DNA of 64,000 bases from Euryodendron excelsum (Eukaryota > Streptophyta > Magnoliopsida > Ericales > Pentaphylacaceae), in assembly GCA_033060915.1 (NCBI GenBank), contig CM065380.1:42999001-43063000 (forward strand), in the 5' to 3' direction. The number at the start of each line of letters is the position of its first letter. The stretch's first letter is position 1. Under the pieces are notes generated by a model. The model ran no database searches and was not told the origin of the DNA. It worked only from the letters and a program-made list of their open reading frames with translations. This document shows positions 31,595 to 44,595 of this stretch, in pieces. Made by a program: the position numbers and the translations under genes.

Positions 31595-32649
31595 CTTTTA
31601 TAGAATGAAGCATTTGGATATTATAGAAATCAAGAAGAACTTAGCAGAATTGAAGTTCCAGAAGATGCATAATTTAGAATAAGAAAGAGAAGAAGAAGAG
31701 ATCAAGGCAAGTGTTAAACACTTTGTTCTTAAGACAATTACACCCTCATAACGGTGCTAATGGTTGCATTGGGTGTTTGTCTCCCAAGATACAGTAATCA
31801 CCACACACAGATGCAATACTACAATCTGTGTGTTCTGGCGAACTCTCTTGTAAATTTGTACTCTTTTGAATGAGTTTTAGACTATACAAAAATAGCACTC
31901 TGAAAATGCAGAGAAACTAGGAAGAAAATTAATTTTTTGAGTTCTAGCAGAATACAGGAAAACTAGCTTTCAATAGGTCTCGATAAACCTGTTCGGGATA
32001 GTCATGATCTATCCGAACAGTTGCCTATTAACCAAACGATACCTATTCCAAAATTGGAATAGCCACAAGCCAAATGCACCCTTACGCCCCAGTGATCATA
32101 ATTAATTCAAATAAAAATAAATAAATATTTATTAAATTCAAATTTTTCAGTAAAAATATTAGACCGGGTTTGGATATCTTATTAAACCCGAGCCCGAGCC
32201 AAGGCGGCTCGCACGTGGTGGACCCATGTTTGGTAAGCCCTCCTCTATCCACAAAATTGGGGTGTTCTTTGGAGCCCAAACCTTACTCTAAAGCAATACT
32301 TTATAAACCCATTAAAGAACTCCTTTACAATCAATGTGGGACAAGATTCTTATGCCCAAGTATAACATGGTCAAGTTGGTCACTTTAATGGCCTATATCT
32401 CATTCAATCTTTTATAGATTTGAGCAAATAAATGCTTGAAATTAATCACCTCATGGGGGTTAACTCAAAGCACCATAGACCCATACCAAATGATGAGTGG
32501 GTCCCATATTTATAGAGACTCAAATATGACTTAAAAGTCACAATTTTTCAACAATCCCCTTCATAAATGAGATAGCTGATGAAATGCAAATGAAAAAGTT
32601 GACACGAGAGAGAGAGAGAGTACAATTGGAAAGTTACCACATCAGAATA
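31595..32649. other. Flanking DNA right of the copia element, no gene seen
   Basis: No coding evidence. Words such as AATGTGGGACAAGATTCTTA and GGGTCCCATATTTATAGAG (about 32,330-32,520) look like repetitive plant intergenic DNA or an LTR remnant, but no ends could be defined. A (GA)n tract lies near 32,608-32,620. Confidence 0.35.
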
Positions 32650-33724
32650 GGTTTTTTTTGGCTTATGCACACGATAGGTGGCTTTTGGCTTATGCACTTT
32701 GGAAAACATAATGCAACAAATATTTTGAAAATCTTTTTTTGATGCAATTTGAAGTGTAATGAATGCAAATATGCAAAATGAAGTTTAGCAGATAAAAGAG
32801 GGCTTCTGAAAATTAGGGTACCCACCTAGGCTTCAAGAGAACAACTCTTGGACTAATTCTTGAAAAAATATTCAAATATGCAGTGTAGAAAACTAAATAG
32901 TGATTATGACAATTAGAGTTTTGAAAATAATGTTTAGAGTTCAAAACCCTAATATGGACTTTGAAAGTCATATTAAATGTTTCACTTTCTTAAAGCAACA
33001 CTAACCATGAAAAAGACTAAAGTCACTTTAGGGTTGTAATTTTGAAAAACAAATTAGAATTTTGAAAACCTAATATGGACCTTGGTGGTCACTTTTCTAG
33101 GAAAACCCTAACCATAGAAAGGTTAGAATTACCTTAAGATTGTGAGTTTGAAAGCAAAACAATTATAAACAATGCATGATCATGCCAATTATAATACAAA
33201 GGGTCGTGAATATACAAGGGTTAAGGGTTCACCACATAATCAAGAGGGCTCGAGACCACACCATCACAAGGTAGACTATAGGAAGGCTCTCGACTGGTGA
33301 CCTCCCCAAGGCTTTCCCTAGGCATGAACCCAAGATACTCTTATTTCAAGTATGCAAGAAGAGGAGGTAAAAGTTGGGAATTAAAATAGAGAATAGTCCA
33401 AGTAGACTAAGAGGGAGAAGAGAGGGAGGGGGAGAGCATAAACTTAAAGAAACCCTACCTTGTCTTCACTTCTTCTTTAACCTTCAATGATAACTTTGTC
33501 TTGGACTTGGGAAGCCTTCAAGAGCTTTGAAGGGGCTAGAGTTGGCCTTCAATGGTGTTTGAATGCTAGGGTTAGAGGTGTATAGGCTATGGTTTGAGTG
33601 TCTAGCACTAGGGAGGCTTATACCCTTAAAGAAATTACGATTTTTTAGAATTTCGAAAGCTGTAGAGAATTTGGCCGAGCTTTGCTTCGTTTTTCTGAAC
33701 CTGGAGTACATTGGGGATGCATTG

Positions 33725-33733
33725 TATTTATAG
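33725..33733 (-). promoter_or_regulatory. LTR TATA box, copy 3
   Basis: CTATAAATA on the minus strand, equivalent to 6,049-6,057 and 16,445-16,453. Confidence 0.6.
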
Positions 33734-34309
33734 GCAAAAATTAGAGGAGGTGGCACCATTAAGAATGGCGCCAGGCCATTATTTGGCTAGGCGCCATTAA
33801 AAGTGGCGCCCAACCCTAGATTCTGTGGAGATTTGATTTGATTCGATCTTAGGCTGCAAGGCAAAGATATGGGTGCCACTTCTAGTGGCTAGAAGCCATT
33901 TTTTGGCCAGGCTCCATTACAAGTGGCTTTGGGAAGCTCCGATTTGATTTGGAAAGGTACTAGGCCGCGGGACCTAGCTGAAAATGATATGGAGATTCAT
34001 AGGAGTGTCCTGGAGGTTGCCGATTTGATACCTAGAGCCGGTGTGGTTAAAAAGGAGGATCGACCCACCAAGAGCAAAATGGTCATTTTGGTCGGGTGTC
34101 ATTGAGATTGGTCTTGAGTTGGTTTAAATGTCATTCTAAGCATGCCGAAATGTTTAGGGACAGTCTTTGAAGGGTGGTCTTACCGCTCTGAGAACTTAGG
34201 TACTTTCACAAAAAGCGTACATGGTGGGGCCCAATAGGGGGCAATATGGTCATTTTTCACCGAAATGTGTTAGCAAGCATTGGTGTTGACCGGCTTGGAT
34301 TTGATACGA

Positions 34310-34800
34310 ACTTTCCATCTCAATTTCTTAAAGATATGCTGATAGAAACTTATTGTTCCAAGAAATTTATACTTTCTCGTTAAACAAGCCATCCTAGAAT
34401 TTGACTAGGTGGACTCCCGTCTTTGAAAAATTTTGTACTTTCTCAAAAGACTTGCCACCAGCAGACATTCTATTTTGTGCTTTCTGAGTGAACACACCGT
34501 CCTGAAATTTGACTGGGTGAACTCTTGTTTTCAAAGGATTTTGTACTTTCTCAAATATGCACCACCAATGGACATTCTGCATTAGCAGGCTAGCAAGCGC
34601 TAGAAGTGAACCGCTCTAGAATTGAAGTGGACTTTCTATCTCAAAGACTTTGTATTTTCTCAAAAATGTGCCAAAAGGGATTTATTGTTCTGAGAAATTT
34701 ATACTTTCTCGATGAACATGCCGTCCTAGAATTTGAATTGAATGAACTTACAGTCTTGAGAAATTTTATGTTCTCGAAAGACGTGCCAAATTGAATTGGA
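34310..34800. repeat. Irregular tandem modules in copy 3
   Basis: TTTGTACTTTCTCAAA-type and CCGTCCTAGAATTTGA-type modules recur at irregular spacing. Examples are TTATACTTTCTCG at ~34,368 and ~34,699, and CATCCTAGAATTTGA and relatives at ~34,389, ~34,499 and ~34,730. The modules follow the anchor GCATTGGTGTTGACC, as the different arrays do in copies 1 and 2. Confidence 0.65.
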
Positions 34801-34988
34801 TTAGATGATGCCTTAGGAGTATTTCGGTCATTGGCTTTGGTTGGGCCCAGTGGGCCCAATAAGCAGTTGATTGATTGGACTGGGATCTAAAGGATCGATT
34901 TGGGCTTGAATGAGTTTGTGAACCTTGGATGTGAGTTTGATTGGGCCGAAGATTGCTGAGCGGGTAAAAATGAGATGCTTACAACTAA

Positions 34989-37900
34989 GTTTGGGCATTT
35001 TATTGAACTTGAACCTAGCTTGGATGTTGTATTGACATTTAAACTAGTCTTAATTAATAATTGTATTCTAAGCTTTCCATAATTCAAGTTCGATACTATA
35101 TGCCTTATTGTGAAGTCATACGAATACATAATTCAAGTTTTGCTTGAGCCCCCAAAAATAGTTTTTTGTTTTTCCCATATAAGCCCTTTAACAATCGTAT
35201 ACTTATGAAAACTTAATAAAATAAATAATTTTTTAATATTCAATTATTAGTTGTTAGTTAAACTCCTCCTACTAAGTAATCAGTTGATGTACTTAAACCC
35301 ATTACATTTCCCTTGAGGTGTAAATGTAATGTAATGTGATGCAGCATCCACTTAACCCTTTTTGGAATTGAAAAACACAAGCACAAGAGAAAGGGAGGTC
35401 TTTGTTTACACATAGTGTAATCCAATGGACGGTTTTATAAAATATGAATCGGACAAAAAGTTATGAAAGGGTGTGAGACTAAAAAGTTTTACACGAGGTT
35501 TAAACGGATCTTCCCGTGTGTGCAGACTATATATATACATAATAATAATAATAATATTAATAATCTATATTATAAAGGGAGACATACAGTTAATTTTTGA
35601 AACTGTATGAACAACTTTAATTTTAAAAATACCTCTATCAAATGACATAATTATTTCAACACAAATTTTTTTTAACATTTAAATTTCATAACTGTAACAG
35701 TTTTTATTATATAACGATTGTGTAAATATTATATATGTATCGCATATGCATCCACCCCTAATAATAATAATAGGAACAACAATTGGTTCCATCTTCAAGT
35801 CTCAAACATAATAATAATAATAATAGGAACACAATTGACTCCATCTCCAAGTCTCAAACAACCCTATCGATAAGAGTTCTCGATCAACATGACATGTGAA
35901 TAATGAGAATAGCTTGTCGACACATCAAATAGAAAAGAAAAAGAAAAAAAAAAAGTTCCTCTTAGGGCCACATGTTTACACTTAGCTATCAAGTAAAAAG
36001 TTTAAAGGTCCGAACAGTATCTATTTTGATGACATTGAGAAAACGAAGGATGCCACACCAACATCAGTATATACATTGAATCTACAATCTCTTTTGGGCT
36101 ATATGCTTTCTTAGTTTGAGATTTGCTTTCTAGGGGAAAAAAATTCAGGATCGTGATGTTAGGTATTATTTTTGTTATGATTTTTTATTCATGTATCAAT
36201 TAGTTGTTTACTATTAGAGGTAGTTATGGAGTCGATGGCCTACTAGGCCCACCTATTATTAATAGGGCCTAACAAGAAATTGTAGATATGTAAAATAAGA
36301 TGTTTTCTTTAAATGGGCCGGTCTAGAAATTTTCTTTAAATTCTAGCTAGAAAGATATATAAAATAAGATGTTATATATATATATATATATATATTAATA
36401 TATTTATGTAAATAATTTTTTTGCTATTTAGCATTATTTTTTAGAGGAAAAAATTATAACTTTGGTGGCTGGCTTGGGAATGTAAATTTTAACTTTGGTG
36501 GGTTTGGGATTTAATTTTGCCCGATAAAAATTATCTATAGTGTAGTTACGATCCGAACCCCGGCTTAATCAATGCCCACTCCTATCTAAGTATGATTTTA
36601 GGTACCATATTCATTATCGTGTATTGATGGGTACCTTGACGTAAAGCTTAAATCCAACTCACAGTAATTAATTTTATTTGTTCTGAGTTTGAGGCAATTT
36701 TTTTTCGGTTGAAGTAATGGTTTGAAGGCCTTGGGCTTGACCAATTTTTGTGGCCGGTGGTTGCTGGGCTCATCACCCCACCAGATGCTATGTAGAAGTA
36801 GGACCATTTTGATAAAAATAAAAAAAATAAAAAATAAAAAAAAAGAAAGAAAAGAAAGGGACAAGTATTCTGACTTGCGGATGATTAATTCCACTTTTTA
36901 AAAAGTGCATCACCATGGGCGTGGGTCTTCATCAATTGGTTGGAAAAGAGAAGCGAGTGTTATTGTCAAGGGCATAATGGACCACTTAAAAGATGTTAAC
37001 TTTCGTTCTTTTGGCACATGGCTCTTAACATGCAATTTTTAAGATGATGTTTCTCAATCAAGGGTTTGTAGAGCTGTAATCACAAAAAATGCACACAATT
37101 TTTGTGGGCCATAATTAATTAGTTTTGAATTTCTTTATTTTATTTATTTAACTCTTTTGGCAACATATGGACTTTCTTGGATTTGCCTAACTTGAATTTT
37201 TGGCCAATGGGATGGTGCCAAAACTCATTAGCTAGTAAAATAAATTACAAGTTACAAAATATGTACTAACGATCATATATTGTCAGATGTTCTTAAAGTT
37301 TTAGTTTCATTAAAGTTTTTTATTTTTCATTTACCTTTTAAATTTATACTTGAACTTTGAGTTATATATTATTAAATTCTGAAACCATGTATATGTATAC
37401 AAAGATTTTTGGTTTTTTTAATTTATTAATTTTGACTCAAAATATTGTTTCATCGAGAAAAGTCTACGTTTAATAAAGCGTTTCCCTTTTCGACATGTAT
37501 GTTCAATTTTTGTAGATTTCACCATAATTGTTTTTTTTTTATATGAAAACATTTCTCCTCAAATTTGAAAAAGTGAAAATTGTTTTAGTGTAAACTGAAG
37601 CGATAATGAAAAGATATTCTTTATATTTTATATTTTCTAATTTATTTTTTAAAAACTATTTTCTTGTATGATATTCCTTGACCATTGAATAGAGGCAAAA
37701 GCTAAACTTTTGGATACATACTTTGTATTTGCATAACAAGCATGTTAATTTACATTTGCATAAAAGTTTTAAGAACTATGAAAATTATGGTTTTTTAGAA
37801 AAAGTTATAGACAAAAATAATAGCCTTTTAAAACTTCAGAAAAGGAAAAAAAAAATCATGTTTTGTTTATTTTCTTTTAAGTTGGGAGGAAAGAGAGAAA

Positions 37901-38200
37901 ATTCTAAGAAACAGTTTAAATAATTTTCACAACAAATTTTCTTCATTTCCTTTCCATTTTCGAAGTTTTCAAAAAGGCTGCAAGTGTCAATTGCACGAAG
38001 AAAAAAGGAGTATAAAAAATTGACATATTCATTTTTGCGTTCTTTTTCTTATTGTGAGCCAAACAAAGGAAAGAAATCAACATGTGGAAAGGAGAATGAG
38101 GTGTCATTTTGGAAAATATAAAAGAAAGGTGTTTCCAATTTTGTCCATTATTTTATTGAGTTCTTTTGCCATAGAGTCATAGACTACACGATTTTTATAC
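34989..38200. other. AT-rich intergenic and promoter-side DNA
   Basis: No gene supported. Simple repeats include (AAT)n near 35,538-35,560 and 35,757-35,830, and (AT)n near 36,373-36,396. AACAACAATTGG-type and ATCTTCAAGTCTCAAAC-type text repeats in tandem around 35,755-35,865. The last few hundred bases would hold the PRAF/RLD gene promoter, but no clear TATA box can be assigned. Confidence 0.4.
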
Positions 38201-38213
38201 TTTTTAAGTCCAC

Positions 38214-38215
<2 letters not shown>

Positions 38216-38245
<30 letters not shown>

Positions 38246-38246
38246 G
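38216..38246 (+). promoter_or_regulatory. (CT)n tract at the 5' end of the PRAF/RLD gene
   Basis: A CT run of about 14 repeats followed by further CTCTCTCT text to 38,340, starting about 600 bases before the coding start. CT/GA tracts in plant promoters and 5' leaders are common around transcription starts and are bound by GAGA-type factors. The transcription start is inferred to lie in or near this tract. Confidence 0.5.
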
Positions 38247-38787
38247 TTCTCTGCCCTATAGATCATCCCCGTTAAAGAGCTCTCTCTTTCTACAGAATTC
38301 TCTCTTTCTCTCTCTATAACTCTCTGTTTTCCTCTCCTCTGCACTTCTGCCGCTGATTATCAGATCGACCATTCCCTTGAATTCTATTTCACCTTTTGCT
38401 GATCTCAACAACGATTCTCTCTCGTTCTCTCACTCCAACATCGAGCTCACTGAGCCTTCAATCATCCAAACCAGTGAAGTTTCGTCTCATCTAAAATCGA
38501 TTCTCTAACCGAAAGACACAAGTATGTTCCTCTCTGTTCTTCGTCGCTGAACCTCAACACCGTTTACTGAGTGATTGAGAAGTGTATGCTAAGCATTTGG
38601 TACATTTCAAGAGCTGTTTTCCTGCAATTACTGATATTCTAAAGCCAGGAGTAAAGATCCTGATAGTTCACTTGATCTTCAACGGCCGATTGAGGTTTGA
38701 GCTTGCAAATTTGGGCTTGTTTATGAGTTAAAGTAGTCTTGTGAAGTTTGTGAGTGATTTGATGAATGGAAGGGCTTGGTTTTGAGA

Positions 38788-38820
38788 ATGGGGTTTGCGA
38801 AGCTTGGCATTTATATTTAA
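38788..38820 (+). CDS. Possible uORF (10 codons) in the PRAF/RLD leader
   Basis: ATG at 38,788 opens a 10-codon frame (MGFAKLGIYI) that stops at 38,820, 28 bases before the main ATG. It could dampen translation of the main frame if the leader is transcribed as one piece. No conservation can be judged. Confidence 0.3.
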   Translation: MGFAKLGIYI

Positions 38821-38848
38821 ATTTTGTTTGGGAAAGTGAGATTTTTTC

Positions 38849-41800
38849 ATGTTGCGGGCGGATAGGATGACTTCGGATGTTAATAGGACCGGAGGCTCGG
38901 TTCAAAGGGACATTGAGCAGGTAATTGCTCATGAATTTTGGGAATTTTATTCGATGCTTTAGTTATTTTTACGATTCAGAAATTTCTGTTTGCAAGTTGA
39001 TAAACTTAGACTGTTCAGTAGTAGTATCAAAGTACCCAAATAGTGTATGGGGCGTGTATCCGCAACTTCTTTATAACCTATTTATACATGATTCATGCAT
39101 CATTAGCTACCAAATTAACTGTTGTTTTTTTTTTTTTTTTAATGGATATGGTTTTGGGCCTCTTTATGCTGCCATCCTTTTTTCTCTTCTATGATGATAG
39201 CTTCCCCCCCCCCCCCCCCCTAATAAAATTGGATTGGAACTGATTTTATAACTGGCCTGAGTACTGCCATAGGAACTGCATGACTTGTTCGTTTTTTTGA
39301 AAGCCATCTATTTGCTGCTGGTTCATGGATGCATCCATGTTTAAAATGTTGGATGACTCACTCAGCTCAACTCAGAAACCTCAGTCCCAACTACCGGGGG
39401 TGGGTTCAGTGCATAACAAAATATATGGTTTCACTTCTGCTCTGTCTAGTATGATGTAGAAGAGCTTGGTATACTAATAACCAATCTGGGTTATCAATGA
39501 AACCAATGGATAAAGTTACAGACAACGAGAAATTTAGGCAGTGTGTCAGATTTTGGGATGGAAGGAAAAGATGAAAAACCTTGGGGCTTGAGCTCGGGTT
39601 TCAAAGCTAGGGCGGTGGAGGAATTATTGTGTTTCAAGCAATCGCATATGAAAAATAAAAATGAAAACGGAAATTTCGGGCAACTCCAATTTGGTTCTTG
39701 CAAAGAAGCTTAAGCTTCTAAAAGAGGATGTGGAGAAGTGGAATAAGGAGGAGTTGAGTAGGCTAGATGTGCAGAAAGCTAAGATGCTATAAGTAATTCA
39801 ATTATTGGATGAGGCTAAGGCTCGTGGACACAAGAAAAAATTGAATTTGGCAAAACTGCAAAAAAGGAACTAGTTGGAGACGAAAGCAAGAGTTTGGAGA
39901 CTAGATGGCATGGTTTTTATAAGTATTTCTATGGAGGCAGCTGTGTGTTGGAGAGACCTATATCGGAGGAAGTTATTGTTGGGCTCTTAGCGGTTTTAAC
40001 AGTGACAACACCTCAGTCCTAGATGGAATGACAACGGGCTTTTTTTTTTGTTTTTTTTTTTTTAGCCCTTTTCCCAGAATTGTTAATAATGTGGTGAGTG
40101 AGGAGGTTTTTGAGATGATGAACTTCTTCAATGAGCAGGGGACGATTGAGAAAAGCCTGAATGCTTCATTTGTGGCCTTTGTAGCCAAAAAAAGGGATGT
40201 GGAGGATATTAAAGACTTCTGGCCAATTAATTTGGTCGCTGCTGTACATAAGTTGTTGGCTAAAGTCTTGGTTATTTGGCAGAAGGAATTACTTAAGGTT
40301 TGAGATTCTTAGAGTGCTTTTTGTTGACGATAGGCAGATTTGGATGCTGTCGTGGCGAGTGTGTGGACTCTTAGGCTTAGAAATGGTGATGCAAGTATGA
40401 TTGGTATGTTGGATTACAGAAAGCTTATGATTATTTGAACTAGGATTTCATGTTATATTTTTTGAGAATGGGCGTTGGCAAGAGGTATAGGAAATGGATT
40501 CATTATTGTGTTTCTATGGTGCGGCTTTTGGTTTTAGCAAACGGATTGTCGATAGGTTTCTTTGAGCTAGGAAGTTTGATTGGTACATAAAGGCTTCCAT
40601 CTTCGACAAAAGGAAATCCACGGGCCACTGCTATGTTTTAGGCCCATAAAATTGTATATATCTAAAATCCCATTGGGTTAGTTAGCTATTACATAGAGTA
40701 AAATAAAGATGAAATATTACACTCCCCAAACAAAACTTGGTTGTGCAAGGTATAAGCTAAATCAAGGACTTTTGTCTATCCTTGTGGTGTCTTACATAGG
40801 CTTTGAAAGGTTGCTTCGTTGATCTCCATCAGAATGGTGTAGATGTTGTTAAATGCTTGAACTCTGTCAATTCTCATTCTGTTTCATTTCCTCTCTTTGC
40901 TATGCTAAGATTACATCCATGATATTTTTTTAAGTCTTTCGTGCTTATTGTCAATATTTAATTGTAAATTTTCTCTGCATATACTTATGATTCTGTGTTC
41001 AACTCTAGTTAATTCCAAATGTAGTTCAATAAGCACGTGCTTTGCTTCTTAACTTGTTTTATAATTTTCTTTAATTGCACATATGATCTTACTATTGGAG
41101 TTTACTTTTATTTTCTTGATATATTACTTCTAGTTTATTAAAATGCATTGAAACTGCTGTTCCTGTGAAGAATTCCCAGTCAATTTACATATAATAGCAC
41201 AAAGAGTGCTGTAGATCCAAAATAAAGTGAGACAACAAAGTGAGACTAAGCTCTGACTGGCCTAAGAATGTGTTCTTTCTGAAATTACACTAAAAGTTTG
41301 ATTATAGTTTGACTCTTGAGAAAGATTTATAAGCTGTTCAATTGCATGGATGGTATTTATAGTTTTATTTGTTTCCAGATTTTTAGATTTTAGACTACAT
41401 TGAGGAAGTGAGGAGCATTGGTGACGTGCAAAGTGAGACAGGATTAAATGTGAGGCTATCTATTTGTTCTGGTACCAAGAGTATTGCCCCTCAGTCCTGC
41501 TCATTTATCATGGAGAACATGCTTTTATTCATAGGGGTCGATAGAAGTTCAACCAATTAATTATTGCTAATTTTTTCTGATACCTGTGTAATTATAACTA
41601 ATAAGACAAGCATAATCTTTTACTTGCAAAATGTCTGTGGCCAGAATGCTGGTATCATTGTTATTATGAGATGTTTACAGCCAGTTCCTTATGTATCAAA
41701 TAGGAGATAAGAAGCTCATAGACTTGCAAAGGGATCTTCCTGCAGCATAAGTGATAGGAAAATATTGCGTAAAATTTGCTGCATATTTGTTCCATCACCT

Positions 41801-44558
41801 TTATGAGTAACCGTGAGGATTTTAGAATATATATCTTGAAGTTCCTCTTACTTCTGCGATCTTTGTCCCTGTCATCTGAATTTAAAGTTTACTACTTTTT
41901 GAACTTTTTACCCACATTTTTAACCTACTGCAACTTTACCTTTATCACTAGTCTTTGTGTCGGCAAAAGTGCTGAACTTGTTTAATTTAGGTTCTTGGCT
42001 GATCTTTACAACAGGCCATCACTGCTCTTAAGAAAGGGGCATGTTTGCTCAAGTATGGAAGAAGGGGGAAGCCTAAGTTTTGTCACTTCAGGCTGGCAAA
42101 TGTAAGTTAGTTTTTAATGTTTCTAGATATTTATGCCCCTTTTGTTTTACTTCTGTTCATTAATTACACCAGCAGCAGCAGCAGCGGCAGCAATAGTAAC
42201 ATCAATAATAACAGCAATGACAATACTACTACTAAATTTTGTTGTTGGTGTTGGTGCTGTTGCTGCTGCTTCTACTACTGCATTGATTTTACCTGCTTTT
42301 CATGCAATGAAACCAGTTTTTAATTTTTAAACTTTTTAATCTGCAGAATCTGGAATTGATATATGGTTATTTATGTCTGCACTCATATTATGGTGACCTA
42401 AAGATTAGTAAATTCATTATTCATCCTTTTTTCAGTTACCCTTTCAAATCTTTGGCACAATATTGCTGTGAATGCATGCAGGATACCAGGGTCAGAAAGA
42501 CAATGTGATAGTTGGAAATTCTAGTAGCTTATATGTTAATCAGAAACAGAAAACTTATCTGAATCTTGAGTGGAACCAAGGACCATTTTTTTCTGTTATT
42601 CTCTTCTTGATAATTTAATTTCAGAGACTCTTTTGCTCAGTTATATATGGCCATTTCACACCTTATTTCCTTGCCTAATCATACAAATATATTATTTCCC
42701 TAAATTTTGAAATGGAAGCATATATTGTTCACTGCAAACAGCTGGCTTGTGAGAAAATTGAATGTTAATGTATTGTGTAGTTTTATTTTCATTTTCACTT
42801 TATGGAACATAGGATACACGCATTTCCTTGTGCTTTTATATTTGTTAAAAACTATTTTAATACTCAATCATCTGCCATTAGTTGTGTTATTGTCAAATAT
42901 TAGCTCCCTTGATTTGTATTCCACTGAAAGTGTAGGTTTCACTACTAAAAGTATCAAGAATCCATGGTTTTATTGCTTTCAGGATGAAACTGTGCTAATA
43001 TGGTTATCAGGGAAAGAGGAAAAACATCTCAAACTAAGTAATGTGTCCAGAATTATTCCAGGGCAGCGCACTGTAAGTTTCTTGCTGTGAAGTCAAATCC
43101 TCCTATAACTTCTCCGTCAATACTTTCACAAATTTTGGAGATTGACAACTTGTGTACAATTTTGAGATTTATTGTATTTTAGCATTGATCTTGTCTTTGT
43201 GGAAGGTTTACTGTGATTTAGGTGATTATTTTTCTGATTGCTTAAAGCTTATGAAGGTTGAATACTCATTGATGTCGAAGTCTTGCAATGGGACTAAATG
43301 CAGTGTTAGATTGCTGATGTTTTTACATATTCTCATCTAAATGCTACTTTACAAATATTACTTTCTCTCGCATACTCTTCCTCCATTATTCTCCCACAAT
43401 TTGCCTAATTTGGTGCCCTCCTGTTGTTTTACCTGCACCATAGCAATTGATAACGGTTTTTATGTGCTTGGATGAGTTTGGATAATGTTGTAGTCACAGT
43501 AATCTGCAATGCTATGTCGTCCCTTGAAACCTGTTTCTTTACCTTCTTGGCCTTTTCCACACTCCTATTCTTTTGTAAACCAATTAAATAGGTTAATAAT
43601 TTTCTTTTATTTGCTTCTCCTCCCTTAAGTACTTTTACTTTTAGATGTCTTTCTATTAGGTTACCTCAGTTATATGTCAAAGTCAGGATTATACTATGAT
43701 GTATGTTTATCCCCACCCCCACATGCTGAGAAAAGGAAAAAGAAATTAAATTATTTTTGGACTATATCTCTTTAAAGTTATTGCAAATTGACTTGCAATG
43801 TTACTAGTGTATAGAAAATAGCATTGCTTTATGTTGCAAGCCAGTGTTAGACAATGGATCACTATATAATTTTAATATCGAAACGGAAACTTGGTTAAGC
43901 ATTACTTAGGATGCAACATAATGTGAGTTAGCTTTTGAGTTCAACTGAACTCGACTCGACAAAGTCTCACTCCAATTATTTGGGGCCAACTACATTAATC
44001 CTATCTCTAGATATCTCTCTCTTTAGGGCAATAACTTCAATTAATTAAACCACATGTTACCACATCTTTCCTTACTGTTGCTAGCCACATCCAGTTTAGT
44101 CTCTATGCCCCTGGCATTACTTTTAATATGAACATCATCACTCTTCCATACTAGTGTAGTTATTAGACTTTGTTGCGCATGACCAATTATGTAATAAGTC
44201 AATTTGCGTACCTTTATCACCAATAGGTGATAACTTCCACAGTCTTACGCAATTCTAACATAAGTTCCAAGGCTTCACACCAAATCTTCCCTGCCCTAAT
44301 ATGCATGTTTAAGTAGGGTCAGGTAGAACCATTGTTGGCTGATGGGAACTTCCCCTATTTGCTATCAATGTCTTCATGTCGCATGACCTCTTAACATTAC
44401 AACACTGTATCACCAATCGTTTACTTCCATTCGTTCATTCCTAATTTTATTGTTCTTTTTTTACCACACATCCATGTCAATCTCTAATTTTATCATTATT
44501 TTGGCCACGATCATTTTATAGGCACGTTGTTTCTTGGCAATACAACAACCCCCAACAC

Positions 44559-44595
<37 letters not shown>

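Larger units (their letters stand above)
32650..34983 (-). mobile_element. Long-LTR family, copy 3, truncated at its low-coordinate end
   Basis: Similarity to copies 1 and 2 starts somewhere near 32,650-32,780 and runs to the terminal GATGCTTACA at 34,983. Shared landmarks are GGCTTCAAGAGAACAACTCTT-like text (~32,829), the TAAAATAGAGAATAG block (~33,384), the minus-strand TATA box (33,725-33,733), GATACCTAGAGCCGGTGTGG (~34,028) and GCAAAATGGTCATTTTGG (~34,074). The TGTCGCGC end is absent. No proteins are encoded. The terminal array at 34,310-34,800 differs from those of the other copies. Confidence 0.7.

Noticed and set aside
40028..40303. 91-codon plus frame as a host exon
   Set aside because: Its second half is LINE reverse-transcriptase text, and the first half is a T-run translation.
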